Assembly: GCA_947499935.1 (NCBI GenBank)
Contig: CANMQH010000001.1
Location: forward strand, 512,772-576,771
Length of the DNA stretch: 64,000 nt
Source of the DNA: an uncultured Algibacter sp.
Lineage (GTDB): Bacteria; Bacteroidota; Bacteroidia; Flavobacteriales; Flavobacteriaceae
Direction: 5' to 3'
Part shown: piece by piece, positions 16,874-26,501 of the stretch
Layout of the letters: every line of letters begins with the position of its first letter
Numbering within the stretch: position 1 is the first letter of the stretch
Notes under the pieces: model-generated
What the model saw: the letters and a program-made list of their open reading frames with translations, nothing else
The model's database searches: none
Told to the model about the DNA's origin: nothing
Program-made: the position numbers and the translations under genes

Positions 16874-18343
16874 ATGGCCGAAGAAAATAAATTCAATTTC
16901 TCTGAAGAAGAAATTAAAAAAGAACAAACCGTAGAGCGTTCTAAAGAAGAAGTTAAAAAAGATGCTCAAGGTTTATTTGCTAGTATAAAAGTTTTTTTAA
17001 GTGGGCTTTTAGATTTTAGGGATGATACAGACCGAGATGCGACCATATTAGCTATAAAAGAAGATATACCTTTTAAAGGCGCTACGGCATGGATCTTAGT
17101 ATGTTCTATTTTTGTGGCTTCTATAGGTTTAAACGCAGATTCTACGGCGGTAGTTATTGGTGCCATGTTAATTTCTCCATTAATGGGGCCGATTTTGGGT
17201 GTTGGATTGTCTATAGCTATAAACGATATAGATACCTTAAAACGATCATTGATAAACTTAGCGACCATGATTGTGTTAAGTTTATTAACAGCTTTTTTAT
17301 TCTTTGCACTTTTTCCGTTAAATGAGGAGACATCAGAGCTTTTTGCAAGAACAAGACCTGATATTCGCGATGTTTTAATTGCATTTTTTGGAGGTTTGGC
17401 TCTAATTATAGCGCGAACAAAAAAAGGAACAATTGCTTCTGTTATTTTTGGTGTAGCTATTGCTACAGCTTTAATGCCGCCTTTATGTACAGCAGGTTAC
17501 GGCCTGGCTCAAGGTAATTTAAAATACTTTTTAGGCGCCATGTACTTATTTAGTATTAATACCATATTTATTGCTCTGGCTACATTTGTGGTACTAAAAG
17601 TGTTACGTTTTCCTATGCTTAAATATGCCAATTCGGCTAAGCGTAAACGTACTTCTAGATTAGCTGGGCTTATTGCAGTTATAGTTATGATACCTGCTAT
17701 TTGGACATTTTTAAAAGTTTTACAAGAGAGTAAATACCAACGTGATTATAATAGTTTTGTAGAAAAAGAAATTGATGCGAATTCAAATTTATGGTTGCAA
17801 CGTAAAACTATAGATATTGAGAGTAAAAAAATTAGTTTATATTTTAATGGTGATGTCTCGGATGATATGATTAGTGCATTACATAACGAGATGAAAGACT
17901 ATAAAGATATTCAAGATTTTGATTTGGTTATCAATGCAAACAAGACTAGAAATGCCGACAGATTACTACAATCTTTAGATCGAGCATATGATGATTTAGA
18001 TAGGAAAGATAATGTTATCATAGGCTTGCAAAATCAGATAGGAGTATTAGAAAACAATATTGTTAACCTTAACAAACAAATAGAATCAAAAACTAAAGAT
18101 AACACGGTGTCTTTTGTTAGTCTTTCTAGAGATGCCAAAGTACGTTTTAGTGATATGGAATATTTTGGATATTCTAAAATGCTATCTTCTAAAGATTTTA
18201 TAAATATTGATACCTTAGACATCGCAACTGTGCGATGGAAACTGTCTCTTAAGGATAGTCTAGTAACGATTAAAGAACGTGAATTAACAAAATGGTTAAA
18301 GAAAAGATTAAAAAGTGACTCTATTTTTATAAGAAGAAATTAA
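16874..18343 (+). CDS. DUF389 domain membrane protein
   Basis: 489 residues. A charged N-terminal 45 residues leads into a five- or six-helix membrane domain (about 75-280) with the family's conserved stretches GLNADSTAVVIGAMLISPLMGPILG and ATALMPPLCTAGYGLAQG. The C-terminal 190 residues are soluble, with a coiled-coil-like stretch around 370-405 (LDRKDNVIIGLQNQIGVLENNIV). DUF389 proteins are widespread but uncharacterised; a transport or sensing role is only a guess. Co-transcription with manC is likely. Confidence 0.85.
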   Translation: MAEENKFNFSEEEIKKEQTVERSKEEVKKDAQGLFASIKVFLSGLLDFRDDTDRDATILAIKEDIPFKGATAWILVCSIFVASIGLNADSTAVVIGAMLISPLMGPILGVGLSIAINDIDTLKRSLINLATMIVLSLLTAFLFFALFPLNEETSELFARTRPDIRDVLIAFFGGLALIIARTKKGTIASVIFGVAIATALMPPLCTAGYGLAQGNLKYFLGAMYLFSINTIFIALATFVVLKVLRFPMLKYANSAKRKRTSRLAGLIAVIVMIPAIWTFLKVLQESKYQRDYNSFVEKEIDANSNLWLQRKTIDIESKKISLYFNGDVSDDMISALHNEMKDYKDIQDFDLVINANKTRNADRLLQSLDRAYDDLDRKDNVIIGLQNQIGVLENNIVNLNKQIESKTKDNTVSFVSLSRDAKVRFSDMEYFGYSKMLSSKDFINIDTLDIATVRWKLSLKDSLVTIKERELTKWLKKRLKSDSIFIRRN

Positions 18344-18369
18344 ACCCGCAATGGGTATTAATAGAAAAA

Positions 18370-18428
18370 AAGCTTGTCAAAAATATTTCAATTCATATAA
18401 ATGAAAGCAAAATATTTTTGACAAGCTT
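18370..18428. terminator. Bidirectional terminator between DUF389 gene and accD
   Basis: Perfect 19-bp inverted repeat (left arm 18370-18388, right arm 18410-18428; arm AAGCTTGTCAAAAATATTT). Read on the minus strand the stem is followed by a T run, so it best fits accD; it also stands 27 bases after the plus-strand gene. Confidence 0.85.
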
Positions 18429-18455
18429 AATGTTTTATAAAGTCTTTTAATAAAT

Positions 18456-19313
18456 TTAAGCTCTTAAGGGCTTATTTAAAATTAAATCTATGTACTGATT
18501 AACTTTATCTTTTAAGTCCTTACGTAGTGTTATAAAGTCTAAGAAACCATGTTCTAGCAAAAACTCTGAAGTTTGAAATCCTTCTGGTAATTCTTTTCCA
18601 GTAGTATCTCTAACAATACGAGGTCCTGCAAAACCAATTAAAGCTCCAGGTTCACTAATGTTTATGTCACCTAACATTGCAAACGAAGCTGTAGTTCCAC
18701 CAGTTGTAGGGTCTGTACATAAAGATATATAAGGAATGCCGGCATCTGCTAATTGAGCTAGTTTTACAGAAGTTTTGGCTAATTGCATTAAAGATAATGC
18801 AGCTTCCATCATTCTGGCACCTCCAGATTTAGAAATAACCATTAATGGAATTTTTTTTGCTAAAGCATAATCTGCAGCACGAGCTATTTTTTCGCCAACA
18901 ACACTGCCCATAGAGCCACCAATAAAGCTAAAATCCATACAGGCTACAACTAAGTCTTTTCCTTTAGATTTGCCTACAGCAGTTCTTACGGCATCTTTTA
19001 AGTTGGTTTTTTCTTGAGCCGCTTTTAAGCGATCAGGATATTTTTTTGTATCAACAAACTTTAAAGGGTCTTTAGATTCTAGATTGGTATCTAATTCTTT
19101 AAATTTATTATTATCAAAAAGTATTTCAAAATACTCAACGCTACCAATTCTAACATGGTAACCATCTTCTGGACTTACATAAAAGTTTTTTTCTAACTCT
19201 TCTGCATCAACAATTTTACCCGTTGGTGATTTATACCAAAGCCCTTTGGGAGTGTCTTTTTTCTCTTCGGTAGTTGTTGTAATTCCTTTTGTTTTTCTTT
19301 TAAACCAAGACAT
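18456..19313 (-). CDS. accD: Acetyl-CoA carboxylase carboxyltransferase subunit beta
   Basis: Carboxyltransferase beta subunit for malonyl-CoA synthesis, the first step of fatty acid synthesis. The crotonase-like core is clear: [55 protein letters not shown] and GFAGPRIV. The N-terminal zinc ribbon found in the E. coli protein is altered: in [22 protein letters not shown] and the following segment the four cysteines are absent, while the surrounding framework is kept. At 285 residues the length is otherwise normal. A terminator separates it from fbaA upstream. Confidence 0.93.
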   Translation of the reverse strand: MSWFKRKTKGITTTTEEKKDTPKGLWYKSPTGKIVDAEELEKNFYVSPEDGYHVRIGSVEYFEILFDNNKFKELDTNLESKDPLKFVDTKKYPDRLKAAQEKTNLKDAVRTAVGKSKGKDLVVACMDFSFIGGSMGSVVGEKIARAADYALAKKIPLMVISKSGGARMMEAALSLMQLAKTSVKLAQLADAGIPYISLCTDPTTGGTTASFAMLGDINISEPGALIGFAGPRIVRDTTGKELPEGFQTSEFLLEHGFLDFITLRKDLKDKVNQYIDLILNKPLRA

Positions 19314-19545
19314 AATGCTATGCGATTTTAAATTCCTTTATGTAAACAGGAATTTTTAATGTTTAGTTAGTATAACAATGTTTCTACTTTCGTAGCAACC
19401 ACAATTGTTTTAAATCTTTTTTCTGAGCAATGTTAAAACAATAGTATAAACACAAAATTAAACCTTTTTTTAATTTTGTGGTAGCACCATCTTAATTTTA
19501 TTGATATGATGTTTGCAATTATTTGTTTTTGAGAACTATAAACAA

Positions 19546-19575
19546 AAAAGACTCTACGTAATTGTAGAGTCTTTT
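19546..19575 (-). terminator. Terminator after fbaA
   Basis: Perfect 12-bp stem AAAAGACTCTAC / GTAGAGTCTTTT with a six-base loop; T-rich on both sides, 20 bases past the fbaA stop. Confidence 0.88.
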
Positions 19576-19595
19576 AATGTTATTTTACTTAAAAA

Positions 19596-20663
19596 CTATA
19601 ATGTATTTACATTATTTAAGTCTTCAAAAGCCTTTTTTAAACGTTCAACAAACGTTTTTTCGCCTTCTCTTAACCAAACTCTTGGGTCATAATATTTTTT
19701 GTTAGGAACATCTGCACCATCAGGGTTTCCTATCTGAGCTTTTAAATATTCAGATTTAGAACCCATATAATCACGTATACCTTCCATAAAGGCATATTGT
19801 AAATCAGTATCAATATTCATTTTTATAACACCATAGCTAATACCTTCTCTAATTTCTTCAACTGTAGAACCAGAACCACCATGAAATACAAAATCAATAT
19901 GGTTGTGCTCTACACCGTATTTTTTTGAGATATGCTCTTGAGAATTTTTTAAGATTTTTGGTGTTAATTTCACATTACCTGGCTTGTAAACGCCATGTAC
20001 ATTACCAAAAGCTGCTGCTATAGTAAATTGCGGACTTACTTTGCTTAATTCTTCGTAAGCATAAGCAACTTCTTCAGGTTGTGTGTATAGTTTAGAATCA
20101 TCAACATCTGTATTATCAACACCGTCTTCTTCACCTCCTGTAATACCAAGTTCAATTTCTAAGGTCATACCCATTTTGCTCATACGCTCTAAATAGGTTT
20201 TACAGATTGCTATATTTTCTTCTATAGGCTCTTCAGAAAGGTCAATCATGTGCGAACTGAATAATGATTTTCCAGTTTCAGCAAAATGCTTTTCACTAGC
20301 ATCTAATAAACCATCTATCCAAGGTAATAATTTTTTTGCGCAATGGTCTGTATGTAAAATAACGGGAACACCATAAGCTTCTGATAAGGTATGTACATGT
20401 TTTGCACCTGCAACAGCACCAGCAATAGCAGCTTTTTGGTCATCGTTACTTAGACCTTTACCAGCATTAAATTGTGCGCCACCATTAGAAAACTGAATGA
20501 TTACTGGAGCATTTAAAGCTGCAGCTGTTTCTAAAACACCATTTATAGTGTCAGAACCTATTACGTTTACAGCAGGTAAAGCAAATCCTTTTTCTTTAGC
20601 AAAATTAAAAATTGCTTGAACTTCTTGTCCAGTAGCAACTCCTGGTTTTATATTATGTCCCAT
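19596..20663 (-). CDS. fbaA: Class II fructose-bisphosphate aldolase
   Basis: Zinc-dependent cleavage or synthesis of fructose-1,6-bisphosphate in glycolysis and gluconeogenesis. Class II marks: HTDHCAKK (aspartate and zinc-ligand histidine), GVDNTDVDD, AAAFGNVHGVY and FHGGSGST, with a final NIDTDLQYAF. The length of 355 residues is that of the long E. coli FbaA type. A -7-like box (TACTTTTG, minus strand, 20696-20703) lies 33 bases before the ATG. Confidence 0.96.
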   Translation of the reverse strand: MGHNIKPGVATGQEVQAIFNFAKEKGFALPAVNVIGSDTINGVLETAAALNAPVIIQFSNGGAQFNAGKGLSNDDQKAAIAGAVAGAKHVHTLSEAYGVPVILHTDHCAKKLLPWIDGLLDASEKHFAETGKSLFSSHMIDLSEEPIEENIAICKTYLERMSKMGMTLEIELGITGGEEDGVDNTDVDDSKLYTQPEEVAYAYEELSKVSPQFTIAAAFGNVHGVYKPGNVKLTPKILKNSQEHISKKYGVEHNHIDFVFHGGSGSTVEEIREGISYGVIKMNIDTDLQYAFMEGIRDYMGSKSEYLKAQIGNPDGADVPNKKYYDPRVWLREGEKTFVERLKKAFEDLNNVNTL

Positions 20664-20783
20664 TTTTTAAAATTAAATTTGTAATTAGTACATTTCAAAA
20701 GTAATCAATTTTGGATAATAAGTTCTTGTTTTGTATTTCTAATGGAAGAAAGGGATACTAAAACGTTATAGTGTTCGCTAGTA

Positions 20784-23333
20784 TTAGAAAGGGTAGTTTA
20801 TACCAATATTATATACGGCATTAGAGAAATTATAGTCATTAAACCACCTGTTTTCGTCTCGGAAAAAAGGGTCGTAGGTTTTAAAACCAATATCGAATCT
20901 AAAAACGAAAAAGCTAAAATCGTAACGCAAACCAAATCCAGACCCAATGGCAATATCTTCTAATGCATTAAAACTGGTAAACGTGGCTCTTTCTTCTTCA
21001 ACATTATCCAGCACATTCCATATGTTGCCCGCATCAATAAATAGCGCACCATTTAAATCTCCAAATATGTTAAACCGTTGCTCTGCACTTAATGTAAGTT
21101 TTAAGTTGGCTTCGTTAAATTCGTTAGTTGTTTCAGAACTTCCTGGTCCTAGACTATAGGGGTTCCATGCACGATTATCGTTAGGCCCTCCCGCAAAAAA
21201 ACTTTTAGAGAAAGGAATACTATTGGAGTTACCATAAGGTATAGCAATACCAAAAAAACTTCTTATGGCTAAGACGTTTTTATTACCAAAATCCCAATGT
21301 TTAACGTAATCTAGTTCTGTTTTAACGTATTGAGAAAAGGCTACATTAAATAGCTCAAAACGGTTATTACTATCTTTTTTTAAGCCTAAAAGGTCTGATG
21401 CGCTCGATAGTAAGTTTCCTGCTAGTTCTAATTTAAACCTAAATATTGAGAAGTCATTATCAAACAAATTGGTGCGTTCATCATTTGTAAAATTATAGCT
21501 AGACGATAAAATTAGGTTATTTTCTGTTAGACGTTCTTTGCGCTCATCTATACTAGAAACAATTCTAAATTCTGGGTCATTAGGGTTTAATGAGGTATTA
21601 TTTGTTAGAACATCGTTTATAAATATATCGGCTTCGTTTACGGGGTTTTCTGAGTTTGGAATGTTTAACGACTCGTCATTACCAATATAGTTGATGCCTC
21701 TTGCTACGTTTTCTAGAGCGTTTCTGGAATTACTATAAACATCAAAATAATTATCTACATTAAGATTACGAACATATTGTATATTAAAGACATCTAACCT
21801 ATTGGTTACTTTTGAGTTTGGGTGCCAATTGTAATTAAAAATGCCACTAAATGTTTGTTTATCAAGACCTATGTTAGTTTGGCTCGTGGTTGCTAAGCTT
21901 ATTCTGGTACTAGGTAACATATATTTAGGGATGATATGCTCTGTATTGAAAGGCGAAAATAACCTAGGAATGGTTAATTTAAAATCTACACCATATTCAT
22001 TAATATCAAAAAATGGATCACCTTCTTCTCTAGCGTCTTTTGATGCACCAATAGACCCAATAGCCGATATTTGCAACGTTTCTGCACCTCTAAAAATATT
22101 TCTAATAAGTAAACTTGGATTTAATGAAAAACCAACCGTTTGTATATTACTTTGCGATACATCGGCACTAAAGCTTAAACTGAATTTTTTAAGGGGTGTT
22201 AATCTTATGGTATCTGTAAGTGTATTGTCGGGATTTTCAATATATTCTATATTAGGATATTTAAATGTGCGAAGTTCGTTTAAATGCCTGTAGGTTCTTG
22301 TTCTATCCAAATCTTTAAAAACAGTTCCAGGAGTTATAAACACAGCATCTGTTATAGCTTTTGGATTATATCGCATTTTATTATAGCTAAATAGTTTATA
22401 GCCGTTATATGATATAGAGTCTTGAAAGGGTTTGTTTCTATTCTCAAACGTATAATCGGTTATAATATTTACATCTTTAATATTATAGACTTTAAACGGT
22501 ACACGCCTTATTGAATCTTGAGTTCTGATGGCTCTGTCTTGTATTTTTATATCAATATTTACTTTTTTATTGGTGCCTATGGTATCCATTTCAAAAGTGA
22601 TGTAATCTTGATTAAAATGATAAACACCAGAATTACGAAGTTCTTTAGAAATCCTTTCACGCTCATTATCCATATTTGAGGTTCTATATTGCTGAGAGCG
22701 TTTTATTAGAGCCTTTTCTCGAATTTTTTTGTATAAGGTATCTACAACGGGAGATTGTATGGTTTTAGTAATAGAATCTATAATAAATGCTTGTCCTGAT
22801 TCTACGTTATATTCTACGGTTGCTGTTTTGTTATCATTCTTAGAAATCTTATATGTTGTTTTAACATCAAACCAACCATTGTTTATATGGTAATCTTGCA
22901 GACGCTTAACAGATTTTTTTGTTCTTAATTCACTAACAATAACTGGCGATTCTCCTGTTTTTTTTACCCATTGATTAAAACCTAAGGCCGATCGTTTAAA
23001 CTTATCTACTTGTTTTTGAGAATATATGTTTTTTAAACGTTTCTTACGATTTGGTTTGCGGTTTAACCAAGCTTCAAAGATAGAATCTCTATTTTCTCTA
23101 GCCGTATTATATATGTAAAGACGAAGTGGTATTTTTAATAAAGGAATTCTACTATTAGGTTTTTGGTATAATAAACTGTTTATAGTTTCAGAATTATCTT
23201 TTTCACCATTAATAGTTACTGTGTTTTCGGTTAGTAAATGCTCATCTGCAGCAACTCGCTTAACAGTATCACAAGATGTAAGACATCTAAAAAAACTTAC
23301 TAAAATCAGTATTTTAAAAATATGTTGTTTCAA
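20784..23333 (-). CDS. tamL: BamA/TamA-family outer-membrane lipoprotein TamL
   Basis: 849 residues. Lipoprotein signal ending at C21 (LTSCDTV), POTRA-like region (about 30-360) with repeated beta-alpha-beta blocks, then an Omp85 barrel (about 380-849) ending in YNIGINYPF, a C-terminal aromatic as needed for barrel insertion. The late motif FFAGGPNDNRAWNPYSLGPGS is the conserved Omp85 loop (RAW variant of VRGF). In Bacteroidetes this lipid-anchored relative of TamA is called TamL and works with TamB in envelope assembly. No tamB is next to it. Divergent from the methyltransferase gene. Confidence 0.88.
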   Translation of the reverse strand: MKQHIFKILILVSFFRCLTSCDTVKRVAADEHLLTENTVTINGEKDNSETINSLLYQKPNSRIPLLKIPLRLYIYNTARENRDSIFEAWLNRKPNRKKRLKNIYSQKQVDKFKRSALGFNQWVKKTGESPVIVSELRTKKSVKRLQDYHINNGWFDVKTTYKISKNDNKTATVEYNVESGQAFIIDSITKTIQSPVVDTLYKKIREKALIKRSQQYRTSNMDNERERISKELRNSGVYHFNQDYITFEMDTIGTNKKVNIDIKIQDRAIRTQDSIRRVPFKVYNIKDVNIITDYTFENRNKPFQDSISYNGYKLFSYNKMRYNPKAITDAVFITPGTVFKDLDRTRTYRHLNELRTFKYPNIEYIENPDNTLTDTIRLTPLKKFSLSFSADVSQSNIQTVGFSLNPSLLIRNIFRGAETLQISAIGSIGASKDAREEGDPFFDINEYGVDFKLTIPRLFSPFNTEHIIPKYMLPSTRISLATTSQTNIGLDKQTFSGIFNYNWHPNSKVTNRLDVFNIQYVRNLNVDNYFDVYSNSRNALENVARGINYIGNDESLNIPNSENPVNEADIFINDVLTNNTSLNPNDPEFRIVSSIDERKERLTENNLILSSSYNFTNDERTNLFDNDFSIFRFKLELAGNLLSSASDLLGLKKDSNNRFELFNVAFSQYVKTELDYVKHWDFGNKNVLAIRSFFGIAIPYGNSNSIPFSKSFFAGGPNDNRAWNPYSLGPGSSETTNEFNEANLKLTLSAEQRFNIFGDLNGALFIDAGNIWNVLDNVEEERATFTSFNALEDIAIGSGFGLRYDFSFFVFRFDIGFKTYDPFFRDENRWFNDYNFSNAVYNIGINYPF

Positions 23334-23519
23334 AAGAAAACGATAATTATTTTTTGGTAATCAATGTTAAGATTTTAATCTAAATAAGTGTTTTTGATGA
23401 ACAATATCCTTACGCGTTCAAAAATACATCATTTAAGCTTAAAATTATATTTAAATAATTACAAGACTAAGTAATATTGTTAATATTTCTTTTCTTTATC
23501 AAAAATTAACAATAATGCG

Positions 23520-24239
23520 ATGCTTTCTAAAAGTCAAATAAAATTAATAACGTGTTTAAAGCAAAAAAAATATAGACAACAGCATGGTTTATTTGTTGTC
23601 GAAGGTATAAAAAACATCAAAGAGTTACTAGACTCTCATGTATCACTTAGTGCATTATATACTACAGAATCCTTCAATATTGATGCCAAAATGGAGGTTT
23701 TGATTTCTGAAATAGATTTAAAACGTATAAGTTTTTTAAAAACACCTAATAAAGCATTGGCTGTTTTTAAAATACCTAAACCCATACCCATTGAGAATAA
23801 AGGGCTCATTATTGCATTAGATGCTATTAGAGATCCAGGTAATTTAGGAACTATAATTAGACTTTGCGATTGGTTTGGGGTCAAACAATTAGTTTGTAGT
23901 AAAGAAACGGTAGATTGTTATAACCCAAAAGTTATACAGGCCACTATGGGGTCTATTACTAGAGTTAATATAAATTATGTTGATTTAGAAGCGTTTTTAA
24001 AAGCTGCAAGTTTACCTATTTATGGAGCTTTTATGGAAGGCGAAATAGTATATACTAAACCATTACCTGAAAATGGAATTTTGGTTATGGGTAATGAGGC
24101 TAATGGAATCTCTAAAACGATTGAAACGGTAATAAATCAAAAAATATCTATTCCTAGATTTGGAGAAGTACAAGCCGCAGAAAGTTTGAATGTGGCTACA
24201 GCTACTGCAATATTATTAAATGAGTTTAGGAGGTGTTGA
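23520..24239 (+). CDS. TrmH/SpoU family RNA 2'-O-methyltransferase
   Basis: 239 residues. The N-terminal substrate-binding part starts KLITCLKQKKYRQQHGLFVVEGIK, typical of RlmB/TsnR-like enzymes. The knotted SPOUT domain has motif 1 DPGNLGTIIRLCDWFG, motif 2 LVMGNEANGIS and motif 3 IPRFGEVQAAESLNVATATAILLNE. The RNA target (23S rRNA or tRNA) cannot be read from the sequence. Divergently oriented from tamL, with a 186-base shared upstream region. Confidence 0.92.
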   Translation: MLSKSQIKLITCLKQKKYRQQHGLFVVEGIKNIKELLDSHVSLSALYTTESFNIDAKMEVLISEIDLKRISFLKTPNKALAVFKIPKPIPIENKGLIIALDAIRDPGNLGTIIRLCDWFGVKQLVCSKETVDCYNPKVIQATMGSITRVNINYVDLEAFLKAASLPIYGAFMEGEIVYTKPLPENGILVMGNEANGISKTIETVINQKISIPRFGEVQAAESLNVATATAILLNEFRRC

Positions 24240-24282
24240 AAAGTTAGTTAATAGTTATTAAATAAACAGAATTTATGATAAA

Positions 24283-24843
24283 TTAGATTTTGTATTGGTT
24301 TATTATGAAATCATCCCAAACTTGTGCTTCTATATATCTATCATATTTCATGGCTTCTTGATTTTGCCATTTTTTTTCTGAAGGTAAACCGTATTGATTT
24401 ATTAAATGTATCATCTCATTTAATAAATACACCTTACCATAATAAGACTTTTTATAAAATGATAGCTTTGGTTCATCGTGTATTTGAAAGGATATCATAC
24501 TATCAGGATATGTAAAGCTGATATATTCTTTTTTAAAGTTGGATAATGGAATTTTTATAACGCCAGGGTTGTCGTAGCAAGATTTAAGCCAAGGGCATTC
24601 TCCTAGAGTGAAGTAAAAAGGGGCGTCTATTTTAGGAATACCTCCTTTAACGACAAACGCTTGTTTTAATCGTTTTTCTACAGCAAATCTTAATTTAATA
24701 TAATTGGAAGGCCTTTTACTATTAAAGCCAACAGAAATATTTTTTTGGATTTCTAAAGCCTTGTCAAATTCATTCTGTGTGATATTTTTAAAAGGACCTT
24801 GTTCAATTTCATAATAATGATAAAGATTTACAGGTAAATTCAT
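24283..24843 (-). CDS. Hypothetical protein
   Basis: 186 residues, not recognised. No signal peptide or membrane segment; rich in aromatic and charged residues (PVNLYHYYEIEQGPF at the start, KKWQNQEAMKYDRYIEAQVWDDF near the end). It looks like a full cytoplasmic protein. It is convergent with the methyltransferase gene, and 57 bases separate it from porT downstream on the same strand. Confidence 0.7.
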   Translation of the reverse strand: MNLPVNLYHYYEIEQGPFKNITQNEFDKALEIQKNISVGFNSKRPSNYIKLRFAVEKRLKQAFVVKGGIPKIDAPFYFTLGECPWLKSCYDNPGVIKIPLSNFKKEYISFTYPDSMISFQIHDEPKLSFYKKSYYGKVYLLNEMIHLINQYGLPSEKKWQNQEAMKYDRYIEAQVWDDFIINQYKI

Positions 24844-24900
24844 TAAATGTTAGAATAAGCTTACTTTAAACTATGAGATATCTAAATTTATACAAAAATT

Positions 24901-25635
24901 TTACTGAAATGTAAAATTAATAAATAATCCACGGGTTTTCATGCTAGCAATATTGCTAGTCCAAGGGCTATTAGGGTCTTCATCTCTTACAAGCTCATCA
25001 GTAAGACCAAAGAGACCTCTAATAGATGGGGTGAATTTAAAGTTATATAAATATAAATCGATACCAAAGCCTAGCTCATAAAACACAGGGTTTTTCTTAG
25101 TTCTAAATTGTCCCGCACTATTATCTTCTGGGTTATCCTGATTACTTGATAAGTTTATGGCGGTAGAAAACCCACCAACAATAAAAGGTTTAAAGTTATT
25201 AATACGTTTCGTAGATATTTTAATCAATAAAGGTATGTGTACGTATGTAGATTTTACTTCGCGAATAAAGTCGGAGCTTTTTACATTGGTAACACCATCA
25301 AAATAGCTTTGACTGTAATTTAAATTTCTAGTGGTAATATGTAATCCAGGCTCTAAACGCAAATCTATAAAACTATTAACACGTAAATTACCTATTAAAC
25401 CAACATTAAAACCAGCATTTCTTTGTACAAAAACATCTTCTAAATTAACATCATTATAGTCAAAATTAAAATCATAACTGCTTATGCCTAAATAATAACC
25501 CCAGCGTAATAATTTATTATCTGTAGAGCCACGTCCTTGGTTGGCATCATACCTTACTTTCTCTTTCTTAAAGAGCTGAGCATTACAAGTTTCGGAAATT
25601 AATATAAATGATATTATTGCAAAAAAATACTTCAT
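24901..25635 (-). CDS. porT: Type IX secretion protein PorT
   Basis: Outer-membrane-associated T9SS component with a beta-barrel fold. I chose the ATG at 25635, giving MKYFFAIISFILISETCNAQ as signal peptide; a longer reading from 25698 would overlap ubiE. Family traits seen: LRWGYYLGISSYDFNF, NLRVNSFIDLRLEPGLH, YVHIPLLIKIS, NNFKPFIVGGFS and a terminal barrel strand GLFINFTFQ. PorT is needed for T9SS export in Porphyromonas and Flavobacterium. It starts one base after the ubiE stop, the conserved ubiE-porT pair. Confidence 0.92.
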   Translation of the reverse strand: MKYFFAIISFILISETCNAQLFKKEKVRYDANQGRGSTDNKLLRWGYYLGISSYDFNFDYNDVNLEDVFVQRNAGFNVGLIGNLRVNSFIDLRLEPGLHITTRNLNYSQSYFDGVTNVKSSDFIREVKSTYVHIPLLIKISTKRINNFKPFIVGGFSTAINLSSNQDNPEDNSAGQFRTKKNPVFYELGFGIDLYLYNFKFTPSIRGLFGLTDELVRDEDPNSPWTSNIASMKTRGLFINFTFQ

Positions 25636-25636
25636 G

Positions 25637-26365
25637 TTAAGGTTTAGATGATTTATAAATTGTTGCCACACCAAATGTTTGCGGTAAATCTTCAACATTA
25701 ATAAACCCTATTTTGCGTAAAATATTGTTCAACGCTTCACCATAAGGAAAAACAGAGGCCGATTCGCATAAATATTTATAAGCACTTCTGTCTTTCGAGA
25801 ATGCACGTCCTATAAGAGGTAAAATGTTTTTTGTGTAAAAATTATAGCCTTGCCTATACGGCGTTTTATCTGGCATAGAAGTTTCTAAAATAACAAAAGT
25901 TCCATGGGGTTTTAATACTCTAAGTATTTCTCTTAACCCGTTTTCTAAATTTTCAAAGTTTCTAACACCAAAAGCTACAGTAATAGCATCAAAGCTATTA
26001 TCTTCAAAAGGCATGTTTTCGCTGTCTCCTAATACCATTTCAATTTTAGTATCTAGAGCCTTCTTTTTTATTTTATCCCTACCAATATCTAGCATACCGC
26101 TGCTAATATCTAAACCAACAATTTTAGAGGCATTAGTCTCAGCCAAATTTATAGCTAAATCGCCTGTTCCTGTTGCAATATCCAAAATGGTATCAGGATT
26201 ACTTTTATTAATAATCTTAACTACTTTTTTTCGCCATTTAATGTCAATACCAAATGAAATAACACGGTTTAACCCGTCATAATCTCCAGAAATAGTGTCA
26301 AACATTTGAGTAACTTGTTCTTTTTTACCTAAATCGCTGTTCTTGTAGGGCTTTATTTTTGACAA
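25637..26365 (-). CDS. ubiE: Demethylmenaquinone methyltransferase
   Basis: SAM-dependent C-methylation in the last step of menaquinone synthesis, feeding the quinone pool used by the Nqr complex. Motifs: [28 protein letters not shown] at the N-terminus, SAM-binding [11 protein letters not shown], and [26 protein letters not shown] placed the start at the TTG codon at 26365 ([17 protein letters not shown]...): the frame opens at 26413 only with a TTG that is the -33 element of a good promoter, so translation cannot begin there. Confidence 0.93.
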   Translation of the reverse strand: MSKIKPYKNSDLGKKEQVTQMFDTISGDYDGLNRVISFGIDIKWRKKVVKIINKSNPDTILDIATGTGDLAINLAETNASKIVGLDISSGMLDIGRDKIKKKALDTKIEMVLGDSENMPFEDNSFDAITVAFGVRNFENLENGLREILRVLKPHGTFVILETSMPDKTPYRQGYNFYTKNILPLIGRAFSKDRSAYKYLCESASVFPYGEALNNILRKIGFINVEDLPQTFGVATIYKSSKP

Positions 26366-26381
26366 TGTTATGTTTTTTGTG

Positions 26382-26413
26382 CAAAGATAAACTTTTAGAA
26401 AAGTATTAGCCAA
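26382..26413 (-). promoter_or_regulatory. Promoter for ubiE-porT
   Basis: On the minus strand: TTG (26413-26411), 21-base spacer, TATCTTTG (26389-26382). Fits TTG-N17-23-TAnnTTTG exactly and decides the ubiE start, leaving a leader of roughly 10 bases. Confidence 0.75.
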
Positions 26414-26468
26414 CAGGATAGTAAATATTATATTTTTAGCATCGCAATGTGAAACAATCTAATTATAG

Positions 26469-26476
26469 TATATTTG
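26469..26476 (+). promoter_or_regulatory. -7 promoter box for trkA-trkH
   Basis: TATATTTG, 25 bases before the trkA ATG. No clear -33 TTG. Confidence 0.45.
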
Positions 26477-26501
26477 TTCTACTTTTTATGATTTATAAAG
26501 A

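Noticed and set aside
21841..22293. 150-codon frame antisense to tamL
   Set aside because: Long only because of the AT-rich codons of the opposite barrel gene; no recognisable protein.
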